NCBI RefSeq assembly: GCF_009600985.1
Contig: NZ_VDFP01000019.1
Location: 1-50,257 of the forward strand
Reading direction: 5' to 3'
Origin: Companilactobacillus halodurans
GTDB taxonomy: Bacteria > Bacillota > Bacilli > Lactobacillales > Lactobacillaceae
DNA length: 50,257 nt
Position numbers and translations under genes: made by a program. How positions within the stretch are numbered: the first letter of the stretch is position 1; the number at the start of each line of letters is the position of its first letter. The notes under the pieces are model-generated. The model made no database searches, was not told the origin of the DNA, and worked only from the letters and a program-made list of their open reading frames with translations. This document shows, piece after piece, positions 1 to 8,204 of this stretch.

Positions 1-5
1 TAATA

Positions 6-34
6 ATCATATCGAAGTTACAAGACCAAGTCAA
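6..34 (-). promoter_or_regulatory. Strong sigma-A promoter reading leftward out of the window
   Basis: On the minus strand the -35 box TTGACT (29-34) and the -10 box TATGAT (6-11) are separated by exactly 17 bases. Both are near consensus and an A/T-rich stretch lies just upstream. The transcribed gene is outside the window. The quality of the boxes suggests a highly expressed unit, possibly a stable RNA operon, but that is inference. Confidence 0.7.
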
Positions 35-159
35 TAACTTTTTTAAAATTATTTGAAGCGATAAAGCCAAGAGATAAACTCGCAAAGCCTTGTCGCCATT
101 GCTCTGTCGCAACAACAAGATATATATTACCAATTAGATAAGAGGGACGCAACCCTTTT

Positions 160-546
160 TTACAAAAAAGTTGAATTTTTTTGCTTTTTATCTGAAATTC
201 GTGCCATAGCCTCGTCTACCCAGGCCTTTTTATGCTTGGCAATCGTCTTATATCCAATCTTATCGCGGTAATTAGTCCAAAAATGCTTATGCAAAATAGG
301 ACGACCAATCTTCTCTTCATGCAATGCTCTAATAGAAAGACTTATCTTTCCCGTATATTCATCAATACCCATAACGACTACTTTTACCTTATCGCCAACT
401 TGATACTTATCCTTTAAGTCCGATACGAATCCATGCTTTAGTTCAGATATATGAATCAAGCCTTGATGAGTATCGTCAATCTTTACGAAAACGCCATATG
501 ACTGCACGCCAGAAATAGTTCCAGTTATTTTATCTCCAATTCGCAT
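160..546 (-). CDS. cvfD: S1-domain RNA-binding protein (CvfD/YugI, general stress protein 13 family)
   Basis: The 128-residue protein is one S1 RNA-binding domain (about residues 1-75, starting MRIGDKITGTISG, with GVFVKIDD, GLIHISEL and the V.V..ID...G.ISLS strand pattern) followed by a basic C-terminal tail. Size and layout match YugI (GSP13) of Bacillus and the post-transcriptional regulator CvfD of streptococci. It is expected to be cytoplasmic and to bind RNA or the ribosome; the role here is inferred from the family. The start ATG at 546 follows a GGAGG-like site in the leader. It is monocistronic, divergent from the reductase gene at 626, with a leftward promoter for another gene downstream. 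Confidence 0.85.
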   Translation of the reverse strand: MRIGDKITGTISGVQSYGVFVKIDDTHQGLIHISELKHGFVSDLKDKYQVGDKVKVVVMGIDEYTGKISLSIRALHEEKIGRPILHKHFWTNYRDKIGYKTIAKHKKAWVDEAMARISDKKQKNSTFL

Positions 547-625
547 TTACTTTCCTCCCTATGTAAGATGTATTTATGTAACAATGTATCTATAGATTAT
601 ATAACAGAAAATGGTGACTAAAAAT

Positions 626-1621
626 ATGAATGACAAAATTTATGACATTTCAATTATAGGCGGAGGCCCTGCTGGTATGTTTGCAGCTTACTTTGCCCGC
701 TTGCGTAACTTAAAAGTAGCATTAATAGAAAGTTTGCCTAAATTAGGCGGTCAACCAGAAACTCTCTATGCGCAAAAACACATCTATGATATAGCAGCCC
801 TTCCAAAAGTATCAGGTACCGATTTGACTAAGCAATTGACTGAACAATTAGAAATCAGAAACTGTGATCAATATCTCAGTACTTCCATTACATCTATAGT
901 AAGAAAAGATGATTTATGGGAGCTTTCTACCAATAAAGGTGAAACTATTACTACTAAAGCCGTTATTATTGCTATCGGTAATGGAGCCTTTGAACCACGT
1001 AAGTTAACATTTGATTATGATTCTAGTCTCGATGACGAAAAAATCAACTATTTTGTCAACAACATCGATGATTTCAAAGATGTTGACGTGGCCGTTGCCG
1101 GAGGTGGCGATTCAGCCGTTGATTGGGCTATCGATATCAGCAAGATTGCCAAGAGCACATCCCTGATTCATCGTCGCAATAAATATCGTGCCATGGAATC
1201 AAGCGTCGACAAGCTCAATAAAAGCGATATTCAGCAATTAAATCCTTACATCATTAAAGGAGTAAATTATAATCCTGACAATAAGGACAAAATAGATATC
1301 ACGCTTAAAAAAATCAAGACGAATGATTTAGATGTTGTAACAGTTGATAAATTATTAGTTAACTATGGCTTTGTTTCCGACTCGAAAATATTGCGTGATT
1401 GGAATGTTGAGCTAAATGGTCCTTTCATCAAGGTCACTCAAGAAATGGAAACTAATTTGCCAAACGTCTTTGCCATTGGCGATATCGTGACTTACCCTGG
1501 TAAATTACAATTGATTGCTACAGCATTTGCTGAAGGACCTATTGCCGTTACCAAGGCTTTACGTAATTTATATCCTGACAAAGATTATTTTGAACACAGT
1601 ACTTCTATCTTTGAAAAATAA
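626..1621 (+). CDS. Thioredoxin reductase-like ferredoxin/flavodoxin--NADP+ reductase (YumC type)
   Basis: A flavoprotein of 331 residues. The FAD-binding motif GGGPAGMFAA lies at the N-terminus, a second nucleotide-binding motif GGGDSAVDWA near residue 155 fits NADPH, and the FAD-contacting GDIVTYPGKLQLIATAFAEG is near the C-terminus. There is no CxxC redox pair, which separates it from true thioredoxin reductase and fits the ferredoxin--NADP+ reductase type 2 family (YumC is about 332 residues). I choose the ATG at 626 over the in-frame ATG at 611 because GGTGA at 613-617 is correctly spaced for 626 and the resulting length matches the family. It probably supplies reduced flavodoxin or ferredoxin; the physiological acceptor cannot be told from sequence. 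Confidence 0.88.
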   Translation: MNDKIYDISIIGGGPAGMFAAYFARLRNLKVALIESLPKLGGQPETLYAQKHIYDIAALPKVSGTDLTKQLTEQLEIRNCDQYLSTSITSIVRKDDLWELSTNKGETITTKAVIIAIGNGAFEPRKLTFDYDSSLDDEKINYFVNNIDDFKDVDVAVAGGGDSAVDWAIDISKIAKSTSLIHRRNKYRAMESSVDKLNKSDIQQLNPYIIKGVNYNPDNKDKIDITLKKIKTNDLDVVTVDKLLVNYGFVSDSKILRDWNVELNGPFIKVTQEMETNLPNVFAIGDIVTYPGKLQLIATAFAEGPIAVTKALRNLYPDKDYFEHSTSIFEK

Positions 1622-1702
1622 TCCTATTTACGTTAATTTTAAAGTTGTTTTAAGGTATGCTAGTATAATAAAGTTTAAAAAATGAATTCTGGAGTTGATT
1701 GA

Positions 1703-2356
1703 TTGAGTTACGTAATGAGTCTAATCGACTTTATTCTTCATATTGACAGTCACTTAGTTAATATAGTGAATAATTTCGGTATTTGGACATATTTAATACT
1801 TTTTCTAATCATCTTTATTGAAACCGGAGTGGTTATCCTACCATTTCTTCCAGGAGATTCTTTGATTTTTGCCGCCATGGCTCTTGCTGCTAATTCTAAA
1901 TATGGATTATTAGCTTGGCTGATGTTTTTAATATTCTTGGCCGCAGCCGTCTTAGGAGATTCCTTGAACTATGAAATTGGTGAACACTTTGGCGAGTATG
2001 CGACGAGGAATAAATATCTCAGTAAACTCATTAATAAAGAACATTTAGATGAAGCACACACATTCTTTGAGAAACATGGTGGTAAAACCATCGCTATTGG
2101 AAGATTTATTCCATTAATTAGAACTTTCGTACCATTCGTTGCCGGTAGTGGAACAATGCATTATGGTTCCTTCCTTAAATTTAACTTTTTAGGAGCTTTC
2201 TTATGGGTAACCCTTTGTTCAGTTGCTGGTTTCCTTTTTGGAAATATCCCAGCCGTTCAAGATCACTTCTCAATGATAATTATCGGAATCGTCTTAGTAT
2301 CATTGATTCCCGTACTTATTACAGCAATTAAAAATAGTAAGAAAAAAAGAGCTTAA
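1703..2356 (+). CDS. DedA family (SNARE-associated/VTT) membrane protein
   Basis: An integral membrane protein of 217 residues with several hydrophobic segments. The DedA signatures are the stretch ending FLPGDSLIFAA near residue 50 and GRFIPLIRTFVPFVAGSG near residue 135, with the conserved acidic and arginine residues of the family. DedA proteins are implicated in flipping undecaprenyl phosphate or other lipids and in membrane-potential homeostasis; which substrate applies here is unknown. Translation probably starts at TTG 1703, eight bases after GGAG at 1691-1694. A -10 box TATAAT lies at 1664-1669 with no convincing -35. The gene ends in a hairpin shared with the opposite-strand gene. 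Confidence 0.88.
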   Translation: MSYVMSLIDFILHIDSHLVNIVNNFGIWTYLILFLIIFIETGVVILPFLPGDSLIFAAMALAANSKYGLLAWLMFLIFLAAAVLGDSLNYEIGEHFGEYATRNKYLSKLINKEHLDEAHTFFEKHGGKTIAIGRFIPLIRTFVPFVAGSGTMHYGSFLKFNFLGAFLWVTLCSVAGFLFGNIPAVQDHFSMIIIGIVLVSLIPVLITAIKNSKKKRA

Positions 2357-2376
2357 GACATTTGTCTTAGGCTCTT
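2347..2376. terminator. Bidirectional terminator between convergent genes
   Basis: A 13-bp stem (2347-2359 with 2364-2376, one G-T pair) closes a four-base loop, with A and T runs on the two flanks. The stop codons of both convergent genes (TAA at 2354-2356; TAA of the minus-strand gene at 2367-2369) lie inside the stem. Confidence 0.85.
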
Positions 2377-2969
2377 TTTAGTCTAGCTTTCCAAAAATTC
2401 AATCCTTCAAATACGATAAAGAAAAGAATGAAACATTGAGTAAAGAATTCTTCCGGTAAAATATTAATCACCGGATCCTTACTGGGGTCAAATAACCAAT
2501 CGCTATTCCTGAAGAGTAATTCGTGGAAAACAACGAAGAACTCATCAAAATTTAACAACATCAAAATAGCAATGATTATTCCACCAATGCCAATCCACAA
2601 GAAAGTTCGATTAAAACGTGCTCTAAACTTGTGGAATTTAGCTACCAATAGCCCTGAAACGATAAAAACTGAGAAATTCAAAAGGAACAATTTCTTACAA
2701 TCTTGAAAATGTAGTCTTCCGGCTGATGATGAAGCGAAATCACTCAATTGAAAATGCCAATTAAATGGATTAATCAAATAATCCATCATCTGAGCGTAAT
2801 TCTTCATGATAGTTGAATACTTCATCCCCACTGCTTGTTCCAAGTAGTACGGTTTAATATCAATAGCAAATAATAGGTAGCTGGCAAAAATAGTTACCGT
2901 GATGGCTGTCGTCAACAAAAAGAATGCTAAAACAATCGTGTATAAAACATCCTTTTGTGAATTAGACAT
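2367..2969 (-). CDS. TIGR01906 (DUF1461) family integral membrane protein
   Basis: Two hundred residues with an N-terminal hydrophobic segment (about 10-32), a large extracytoplasmic loop containing RLHFQDCKKLF, and three further hydrophobic segments (about 90-110, 122-142, 165-188). This is the layout of the TIGR01906/DUF1461 family, which in lactobacilli and enterococci sits directly after the HAD phosphatase gene, as here (the two overlap by 8 bases). No biochemical function is established. It is the last gene of the leftward operon 6640-2367. Confidence 0.8.
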   Translation of the reverse strand: MSNSQKDVLYTIVLAFFLLTTAITVTIFASYLLFAIDIKPYYLEQAVGMKYSTIMKNYAQMMDYLINPFNWHFQLSDFASSSAGRLHFQDCKKLFLLNFSVFIVSGLLVAKFHKFRARFNRTFLWIGIGGIIIAILMLLNFDEFFVVFHELLFRNSDWLFDPSKDPVINILPEEFFTQCFILFFIVFEGLNFWKARLKRA

Positions 2970-3738
2970 CCCACTTGTCCAGACTTTCTACCTCATGCGT
3001 TGGTTTAACTGACACTTTTTTAATATCATCATGAGTACTTACGCCTGTGTACACCAAAAGCGTATCAACGCCAGCACTGATTCCACATTTGATATCAGTA
3101 TTATAGTTGTCTCCTACCATTAAAGCGGAACTTTTATCGAACTTCTTTGCTTCAACGGCAAAGTCAATCATTTCAGGTTCAGGTTTACCGATATAGTGAG
3201 CTCTTTGTTGAGTAGATGTTTCTACTAATGAAATAACTGAACCAGCTCCAGGAACCAATCCACGTTCATTAGGTAAATTAGTATCGGCGTTCGTTCCGAT
3301 AAATAAAGCTCCTCGTTTGATTGCCAAGGTAGCTAATTCAAATTTATGATACGTAACATCATAATCTAACCCTACGATAACAACATCAGGGTCATACTCA
3401 TTAAGCTTAATGCCAGTTCCAAAAATAGCGCTCTTTAAACCATATTCACCGATGACATAAGCTGAGTGGTTGGAAATGTCTTCGCCAAACATATCCTTAA
3501 TATAAGCAGCCGTAGCAAGCGATGGCGTAACGACCTGATCAGCTTTAGCAGTAATTTGATGATTGTTCGTCAAATTATCAGCTACTTGTTGCGGAGTCTT
3601 GGTCGTGTTGTTTGTTAAAAAGTAATAATCGATTTCCTTTTGATTCAAATTGTCGACAAAAACTCTTGCTTCAGGAATCTTTGCTTTTCCACGATACATA
3701 GTTCCGTCTAAGTCAATTAGATATGTTTGATACTTCAT
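2962..3738 (-). CDS. HAD-IIA family phosphatase (NagD/YutF-like, TIGR01457)
   Basis: The 258-residue protein carries all HAD motifs: DLDGTMYRG at the N-terminus (nucleophile Asp and acid/base Asp), TNNTTK for motif II, the GKPEPEM lysine region and MVGDNYNTDIKCG for the metal-binding acid motif. Length and the GKPEP signature place it in the HAD-IIA (NagD-like) group, which dephosphorylates small sugar or nucleoside phosphates. The exact substrate is unknown. Its start overlaps the yutD stop as ATGA, indicating translational coupling, and its end overlaps the membrane-protein gene by 8 bases. Confidence 0.88.
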   Translation of the reverse strand: MKYQTYLIDLDGTMYRGKAKIPEARVFVDNLNQKEIDYYFLTNNTTKTPQQVADNLTNNHQITAKADQVVTPSLATAAYIKDMFGEDISNHSAYVIGEYGLKSAIFGTGIKLNEYDPDVVIVGLDYDVTYHKFELATLAIKRGALFIGTNADTNLPNERGLVPGAGSVISLVETSTQQRAHYIGKPEPEMIDFAVEAKKFDKSSALMVGDNYNTDIKCGISAGVDTLLVYTGVSTHDDIKKVSVKPTHEVESLDKWDV

Positions 3739-4310
3739 TTATTCTTTTCACCTATTTTTCTGATTTTGAATGTTTTCTTAGTCGATGCATTAGGCTTCTT
3801 TTTATTAGTCACCTTAGTCGCATGACGTCTCGAAACTTTATTCTTACGTTTTTGATTATTATGACTTTTATTAGTCTTAATACTATTAGTATGCGTATTG
3901 TTTGTATTGCGAGTCTTGAAACGATGATGACTAGCCTTACGATGACGCGTTGTCTTATGTGGTTTCAACGGTGCTTTCTTAACCTTCTCCAAGACAAAAT
4001 AAGCGCAGCCAAAATTACAGTACTCAATTAAATAATCTTCTAAGTGAGAAATACGATTATCTAAGGTACTTTCATTTCGTTGATCTTCATAAAATCCTTT
4101 AAACCTTAACTGGTCATAGCCCCAGTCGCCAACAATGTAGTCATATTTATTCAAAACTGGATTGTAACGTTCTTCAATTCGTTCTTCATTAAAACCATTG
4201 TCATGATTTTCAACAATTTTATATTGTGTTTTATCAATTGTAATTAAACCATCAGCCAATGTAATAACATCAGCTAATTTTTTAACTTTGTTATCCTCGA
4301 TTTCTTGCAA
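3735..4310 (-). CDS. yutD: YutD family protein with a long basic tail
   Basis: Residues 1-105 match the YutD family: an N-terminal segment with ITIDKTQYKI, then ERYNPVLNKYDYIVGDWGYDQLRFKGFY, an acidic patch and a cysteine-containing YCNFGCAYFVL. The remaining ~85 residues are low complexity and almost entirely K, R, H, N, T and S. Family members are conserved next to YunD and the HAD phosphatase in Firmicutes; function is unknown. The gene overlaps the HAD gene by 4 bases and follows yunD by 9 bases. The tail could bind nucleic acid or ribosomes, which is speculation. Confidence 0.85.
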   Translation of the reverse strand: MQEIEDNKVKKLADVITLADGLITIDKTQYKIVENHDNGFNEERIEERYNPVLNKYDYIVGDWGYDQLRFKGFYEDQRNESTLDNRISHLEDYLIEYCNFGCAYFVLEKVKKAPLKPHKTTRHRKASHHRFKTRNTNNTHTNSIKTNKSHNNQKRKNKVSRRHATKVTNKKKPNASTKKTFKIRKIGEKNK

Positions 4311-4319
4311 GTAATCACC

Positions 4320-5687
4320 TCAAATCGGATATTTTTTATTTAAGTAATCTCCAAAAACATTTCTCAAGAATTTAGGATACATAATTTCATTTTCACCAGC
4401 AATCTCAATCGAAGGAAAATATGGCACGAACATATAATGGTCCAATAAGGCCAAGGTGTATTTTTGATTCATATTCAATTCTTGACCATTAACGTAAACA
4501 TTACGTTTGTGATCAACAGTAATCCCACGATAAACTAGTTCGCCAAATATCTTACCACGAAATCCCATCCCTTTTTGCATATGATTACGTAAATAGAGAC
4601 GATTTTTTTCCATTTCCATAACTAGACGCCAAACGTTATTTCCCGTCATGGTTGTTTTCATTACATGAATTGCATGAGGCAAAACATCGTGCATATTTCT
4701 TTTTGTGATGATTCCCTTTGGCAAATCATCTAAAAATAGACCTGAACTCAAGATAGCCACGTCAGTTTGAGCAAAGTCTTGAACGGCAGTCAATGCTTCT
4801 TGGATGATAGAATTATCAGCTTGATAGTCGTTTGTTAGAGTCTTTGGTAAATTAGCAACCGGCTTTTCATCTAACAATTTCTCACCCTTATCATATTGAT
4901 CCTTAATCCACTTATCATCTTCCGGCAAAGTTTTCAAAGACTCAGTCTTAGTTGTAAAAGCAGATTTAGCAATAACTTGATGTTTATCATCTAGCTTTAG
5001 ATTGATTGTGCCAATATGTTGACCGTACTTCCCAGCAGCAGCTAATAAGACGCCATTATCAAGTTCTCCTTTGACAAATAAATGGTGTGAATGAGCTCCA
5101 ATGACAACATCTATTTGTGGATATTTCTTAGCAATCAATCGGTCCATCGAAACTCCAAGGTGCGATAATAATATTATTACGTCGCAATCTTTAACTGCTT
5201 CTAAAGATTTAGGCAACATTTCTTGAACCAATTTGATGTCCCATTTTAATAATGGATACGTCAAAATATAAGGTGTCGTTAGACCCATCAATCCAATTTT
5301 AGTTTTATTCTTCGTGGTAATAATTTTATAAGGCTTAGCAAAATCAGCTAATTTGGAAGCTTTAGTTTCATAAAGATTATTGAGTATCACTGGAAAATTT
5401 GCTTTGTCATAAAGATGTTCTAGTTGTTCATGACTATTGCCTAAGCCTTCATTGTTACCAATCGTTGCTGCATCGTAGTGCAGTGGATTCATCCATTCAA
5501 TATTGGCTTGACCATTAGTTGCTTCTGTTAATGGATGTGCTCGATCCATTTCATCCCCAATATCGAACAAATAAAAATCATCAGCGAAACTTTCATTGCG
5601 TGATTGCTCAATGAAGCGACTAACTCTGGGAAAGTTTTCGAAATGGGAATGTAAATCATTCGTATGAACTATTTGAATTTTTTCCAT
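4320..5687 (-). CDS. yunD: Bifunctional metallophosphatase/5'-nucleotidase (YunD-like)
   Basis: A 455-residue two-domain enzyme. The metallophosphatase domain opens with HTNDLHSHFE, then GDEMDR, GNNEG (position of the usual GNHE), LLSHLG and the GAHSHH metal-binding motif. The C-terminal 5'-nucleotidase domain (about 285-455) contains the substrate loop and GFRGK. There is no signal peptide, so unlike many UshA relatives it should act in the cytoplasm, as expected of YunD. The GNNEG motif lacks the usual His, which I believe is typical of this subfamily. Part of the operon with yutD and the phosphatases. Confidence 0.87.
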   Translation of the reverse strand: MEKIQIVHTNDLHSHFENFPRVSRFIEQSRNESFADDFYLFDIGDEMDRAHPLTEATNGQANIEWMNPLHYDAATIGNNEGLGNSHEQLEHLYDKANFPVILNNLYETKASKLADFAKPYKIITTKNKTKIGLMGLTTPYILTYPLLKWDIKLVQEMLPKSLEAVKDCDVIILLSHLGVSMDRLIAKKYPQIDVVIGAHSHHLFVKGELDNGVLLAAAGKYGQHIGTINLKLDDKHQVIAKSAFTTKTESLKTLPEDDKWIKDQYDKGEKLLDEKPVANLPKTLTNDYQADNSIIQEALTAVQDFAQTDVAILSSGLFLDDLPKGIITKRNMHDVLPHAIHVMKTTMTGNNVWRLVMEMEKNRLYLRNHMQKGMGFRGKIFGELVYRGITVDHKRNVYVNGQELNMNQKYTLALLDHYMFVPYFPSIEIAGENEIMYPKFLRNVFGDYLNKKYPI

Positions 5688-5693
5688 AATATC

Positions 5694-6305
5694 CTACTTT
5701 CTTTGTAACTTTGCCAAATCCTTTTTCTTCTTATCATACATCTCTAAAATTTCTTCACCGCGCAATGGTGAACCCCAAGGTAAATCTTCTGATAAATAAT
5801 CACGTTCAGGAGCATCGACTCCAACATTGATATTTTCAGCTATGGGAACTGAATAATGGTGAATGTGGCCATGCAGATTAATAATTTTTTCAACTTTTCC
5901 AAGTAGCATTGGATAATGCGTACAGTAAAACTGGTGATGGTCAAATTTCAGAAGCGAACCGACATCTTCAAATTCAAAGCGTTGCTTGCCATCATCCATT
6001 GTTTGATTGTGCTTATTGATAAATTTAAAAAGCGAACGATAATCATGATTGCCCTTAATCAAGGTCATGTGACCATTCAGTTGTCGCAACATGTCATATG
6101 TTTCTTCATTAGTTGGCGTTTGTTGTGGTCGCATGGAAATATCGCCTAAGTGATAAACACGGTCGTTTTCATCGACTCGAGCATTCCAAGCATCAATCAT
6201 AGCTTGATTCATTTCATCAACATTGCCAAAATGACGTGGGGCAAAATTATTAGGCTGTAACAATTGATAATGATAAAAATGCGTGTCTGCTATAAAATAA
6301 TTCAT
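5694..6305 (-). CDS. Calcineurin-like metallophosphoesterase
   Basis: A 203-residue phosphoesterase with the complete metal-binding series: DTHF (residues 7-10), HLGDIS (about 53), KGNHDY (about 84), CTHYP (about 128) and HGHIHH (about 145). This is the single-domain calcineurin-like family of cytoplasmic phosphodiesterases and phosphatases. Substrate not predictable. Start and upstream stop overlap by one base (TAATG), so it is translationally coupled to the 111-residue gene before it, and yunD follows after six bases. Confidence 0.85.
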   Translation of the reverse strand: MNYFIADTHFYHYQLLQPNNFAPRHFGNVDEMNQAMIDAWNARVDENDRVYHLGDISMRPQQTPTNEETYDMLRQLNGHMTLIKGNHDYRSLFKFINKHNQTMDDGKQRFEFEDVGSLLKFDHHQFYCTHYPMLLGKVEKIINLHGHIHHYSVPIAENINVGVDAPERDYLSEDLPWGSPLRGEEILEMYDKKKKDLAKLQRK

Positions 6306-6640
6306 TATTCTTTATCCTGATCTTTTGAAGTTATTCGGTTTGCTTTGAGGATTTCATTGAATGCATCCAAAACCTTGCCCTCAGGTTTCTTATATTCAAC
6401 CCATTCTGTTAAATTCATTGGTGGAACGGTATAATTCTCATTAACGTAATCTTCGTAGATGCCGACAGCTGAAGAATGTGGAATGTTTAATTTTAAAATA
6501 CGTACTTCTTTAATCATTCCTAATTCAGCAGCTTTTTCAGCTCTGCCGTTCATTACGATATTGGCAATCTCGTAATACTTAGTCCCATCATTACGAGTAA
6601 TTTGCTCAATCATATCTAGTGTTTGTTTCTCATTATCCAT
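6305..6640 (-). CDS. Conserved-looking hypothetical protein, first gene of the phosphatase operon
   Basis: I do not recognise this 111-residue protein. It is acidic and soluble, with no membrane segment, no cysteine and no repeated motif. Features that stand out are DGTKYYEIANIVM near residue 18, a central VRILKLNIPHSS strand and a TEWVEYKKPEG segment. Coding is supported by a GAGG ribosome binding site before ATG 6640, codon use like its neighbours and one-base coupling to the metallophosphoesterase. As first gene of the six-gene leftward operon it may share a function with the phosphatases. Confidence 0.75.
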   Translation of the reverse strand: MDNEKQTLDMIEQITRNDGTKYYEIANIVMNGRAEKAAELGMIKEVRILKLNIPHSSAVGIYEDYVNENYTVPPMNLTEWVEYKKPEGKVLDAFNEILKANRITSKDQDKE

Positions 6641-6674
6641 ATAAATACCTCACGTTTCACTACTTACTCTAGTA

Positions 6675-6680
6675 TATAAT
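6675..6680 (+). promoter_or_regulatory. -10 box of the GDPD gene
   Basis: TATAAT at 6675-6680, 25 bases before ATG 6705, in a 64-base divergent intergenic region. The -35 region (GTTTCA) is weak. The divergent operon must initiate within the same few dozen bases, so the two promoters overlap. Confidence 0.5.
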
Positions 6681-6704
6681 ATCTAAAAAGTTAGGGAGTT
6701 AATT

Positions 6705-8138
6705 ATGATTTCTAAAAGTTTTACTTTTTTCAAGATTTCACTAGCTTTATTTATCTTTATTTTTGCCAGTGGTTTTACCGTCATTGGTCATCGTGGCGAT
6801 CCTATCAATGCACCTGAAGAAACCTTCGAAAGTTTCAATAAAGCTTTTAAAGAAGGTGCTGACTATGTCGAATTAGATTTGCATGTTTCCAAAGATAACG
6901 TTCTAGTTGTTTCTCATGACCGTAATTTGGAGCGTGTGACAGGTACATCAGAAATTGTCTCCCAAAATAATTTCTCACAGATTGCGACCTTAAAGCAAAA
7001 GAATGGCGAATCAATGCACAGTTTGAATCAAGTGTTCGAACATTACAAGAACAATCCCAATGCCAAGTTCCTTATTGAAACTAAAAAGACTAAAAAGGGC
7101 AATCCTCAGAATATGGAATCCTTGCTCAAACAAGCTATCGACCAGTACAACATGAAAGACCGAATCATGTTTCATTCATTCTCGACTAAGAGTTTGCAAA
7201 ATGAAGCTGAATTGATGCCCGACATCCCTAGAATCTTCATTGCCGGAACCATTAAACGAGTTAACTTCGATGTCTTACAATATGTCACTGGCGTTAATCT
7301 TTCGTCAAGTATCATAACACCACAAATTATCGATACTTTGCATTACATGGGTAAAAGCGTCTATGTTTGGGATGAAATGAATGAGAGTCCTAAAAAGTGG
7401 AATACTTTAATCAACATGCCGATTGATGGCGTTGTTACTAATTACCCTGCTACCGGAAACGACTATCGTGATTTAAAGGAACAATCTAAGAATGAAAAAT
7501 TAAATCAAAATGTCTTTTACATGAGTACTAAGGAAGAACCCATTTATGAAAATCCTTACCGGCTGATTAAAACTAAAAAGGTTGTTAAACCGTTAGACGG
7601 CTATCACATTACTAATATCATCAAATTCAACGGTAAAAAATACGTTCAACTAGGTGAAAATGAATTTGCTAATGCTAGTGGTTTCAATTCCGAATACGTT
7701 CTTTCAGAATTACGCCCATATTTTGGTGCCAAGGCCATCTTTAGAAATCAACAAGCTAATAATTTCCTTTATAGTGACCCTACGGACCCATCTTCAATCA
7801 TTAATCGTCTTGAGCCTAATAAAGCTGAACAGATTTTAACGATTCAAAAAATCGGTTCACAGACTTGGTTAAGATTAAAAGATGGCTGGATCAACGCCGA
7901 AAATGTTTTGATTCAACTAAATCCTAATAATTATTTAGGTAACAATTCAAAAGAAAGCTACTATAATCTACCTCGTGGGCAAAGAATCAAAAATATTGAT
8001 TTAATGGAAGATATCGCGATTGCTCAACCTGATAACAATCAACAATCGCTTAAGAATACTGATTTAATCAAGAATTTTAATAATATTTTCGTTGATTATT
8101 CTTTCAGCAATGATAACGATTCCATAAATCATATCTAA
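6705..8138 (+). CDS. Membrane-anchored or secreted glycerophosphodiester phosphodiesterase with C-terminal SH3/SLAP-like modules
   Basis: The 477-residue protein begins with a hydrophobic signal or anchor segment (about 8-25), then a GDPD domain (about 26-250) with the catalytic VIGHRGD, the metal ligands VELDLHV and SHDRNLERVTG, KFLIETKK and a late VWDEM. It hydrolyses glycerophosphodiesters, plausibly from lipids or teichoic acid. The C-terminal ~220 residues hold two related modules (YHITNIIKFNGKKYVQLGEN; LTIQKIGSQTWLRLKDGW) that look like SH3-type or SLAP-like cell-wall attachment domains; that assignment is by eye. The tail after residue 440 is N/S/D-rich. RBS AGGGAG precedes ATG 6705. 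Confidence 0.82.
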   Translation: MISKSFTFFKISLALFIFIFASGFTVIGHRGDPINAPEETFESFNKAFKEGADYVELDLHVSKDNVLVVSHDRNLERVTGTSEIVSQNNFSQIATLKQKNGESMHSLNQVFEHYKNNPNAKFLIETKKTKKGNPQNMESLLKQAIDQYNMKDRIMFHSFSTKSLQNEAELMPDIPRIFIAGTIKRVNFDVLQYVTGVNLSSSIITPQIIDTLHYMGKSVYVWDEMNESPKKWNTLINMPIDGVVTNYPATGNDYRDLKEQSKNEKLNQNVFYMSTKEEPIYENPYRLIKTKKVVKPLDGYHITNIIKFNGKKYVQLGENEFANASGFNSEYVLSELRPYFGAKAIFRNQQANNFLYSDPTDPSSIINRLEPNKAEQILTIQKIGSQTWLRLKDGWINAENVLIQLNPNNYLGNNSKESYYNLPRGQRIKNIDLMEDIAIAQPDNNQQSLKNTDLIKNFNNIFVDYSFSNDNDSINHI

Positions 8139-8164
8139 CTCGATTAGCCTTTAAAGCTAACCTT

Positions 8165-8173
8165 TGGTAAAAT
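8165..8173 (+). promoter_or_regulatory. Extended -10 promoter of pepV
   Basis: TGG followed by TAAAAT gives an extended -10 element (TGnTAnnnT) at 8165-8173. The in-frame ATG at 8172 falls inside this element and so cannot be the translation start. Confidence 0.55.
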
Positions 8174-8204
8174 GAAAAAAACTTCATGTGGAGGTCAGAA
8201 ATAC

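Noticed and set aside
8144..8160. Possible terminator after the GDPD gene
   Set aside because: Only a 5-bp stem and no T run follows.
8172..8204. Upstream start of PepV
   Set aside because: The ATG lies within the -10 element and lacks an RBS; GGAGGT is spaced for 8205.
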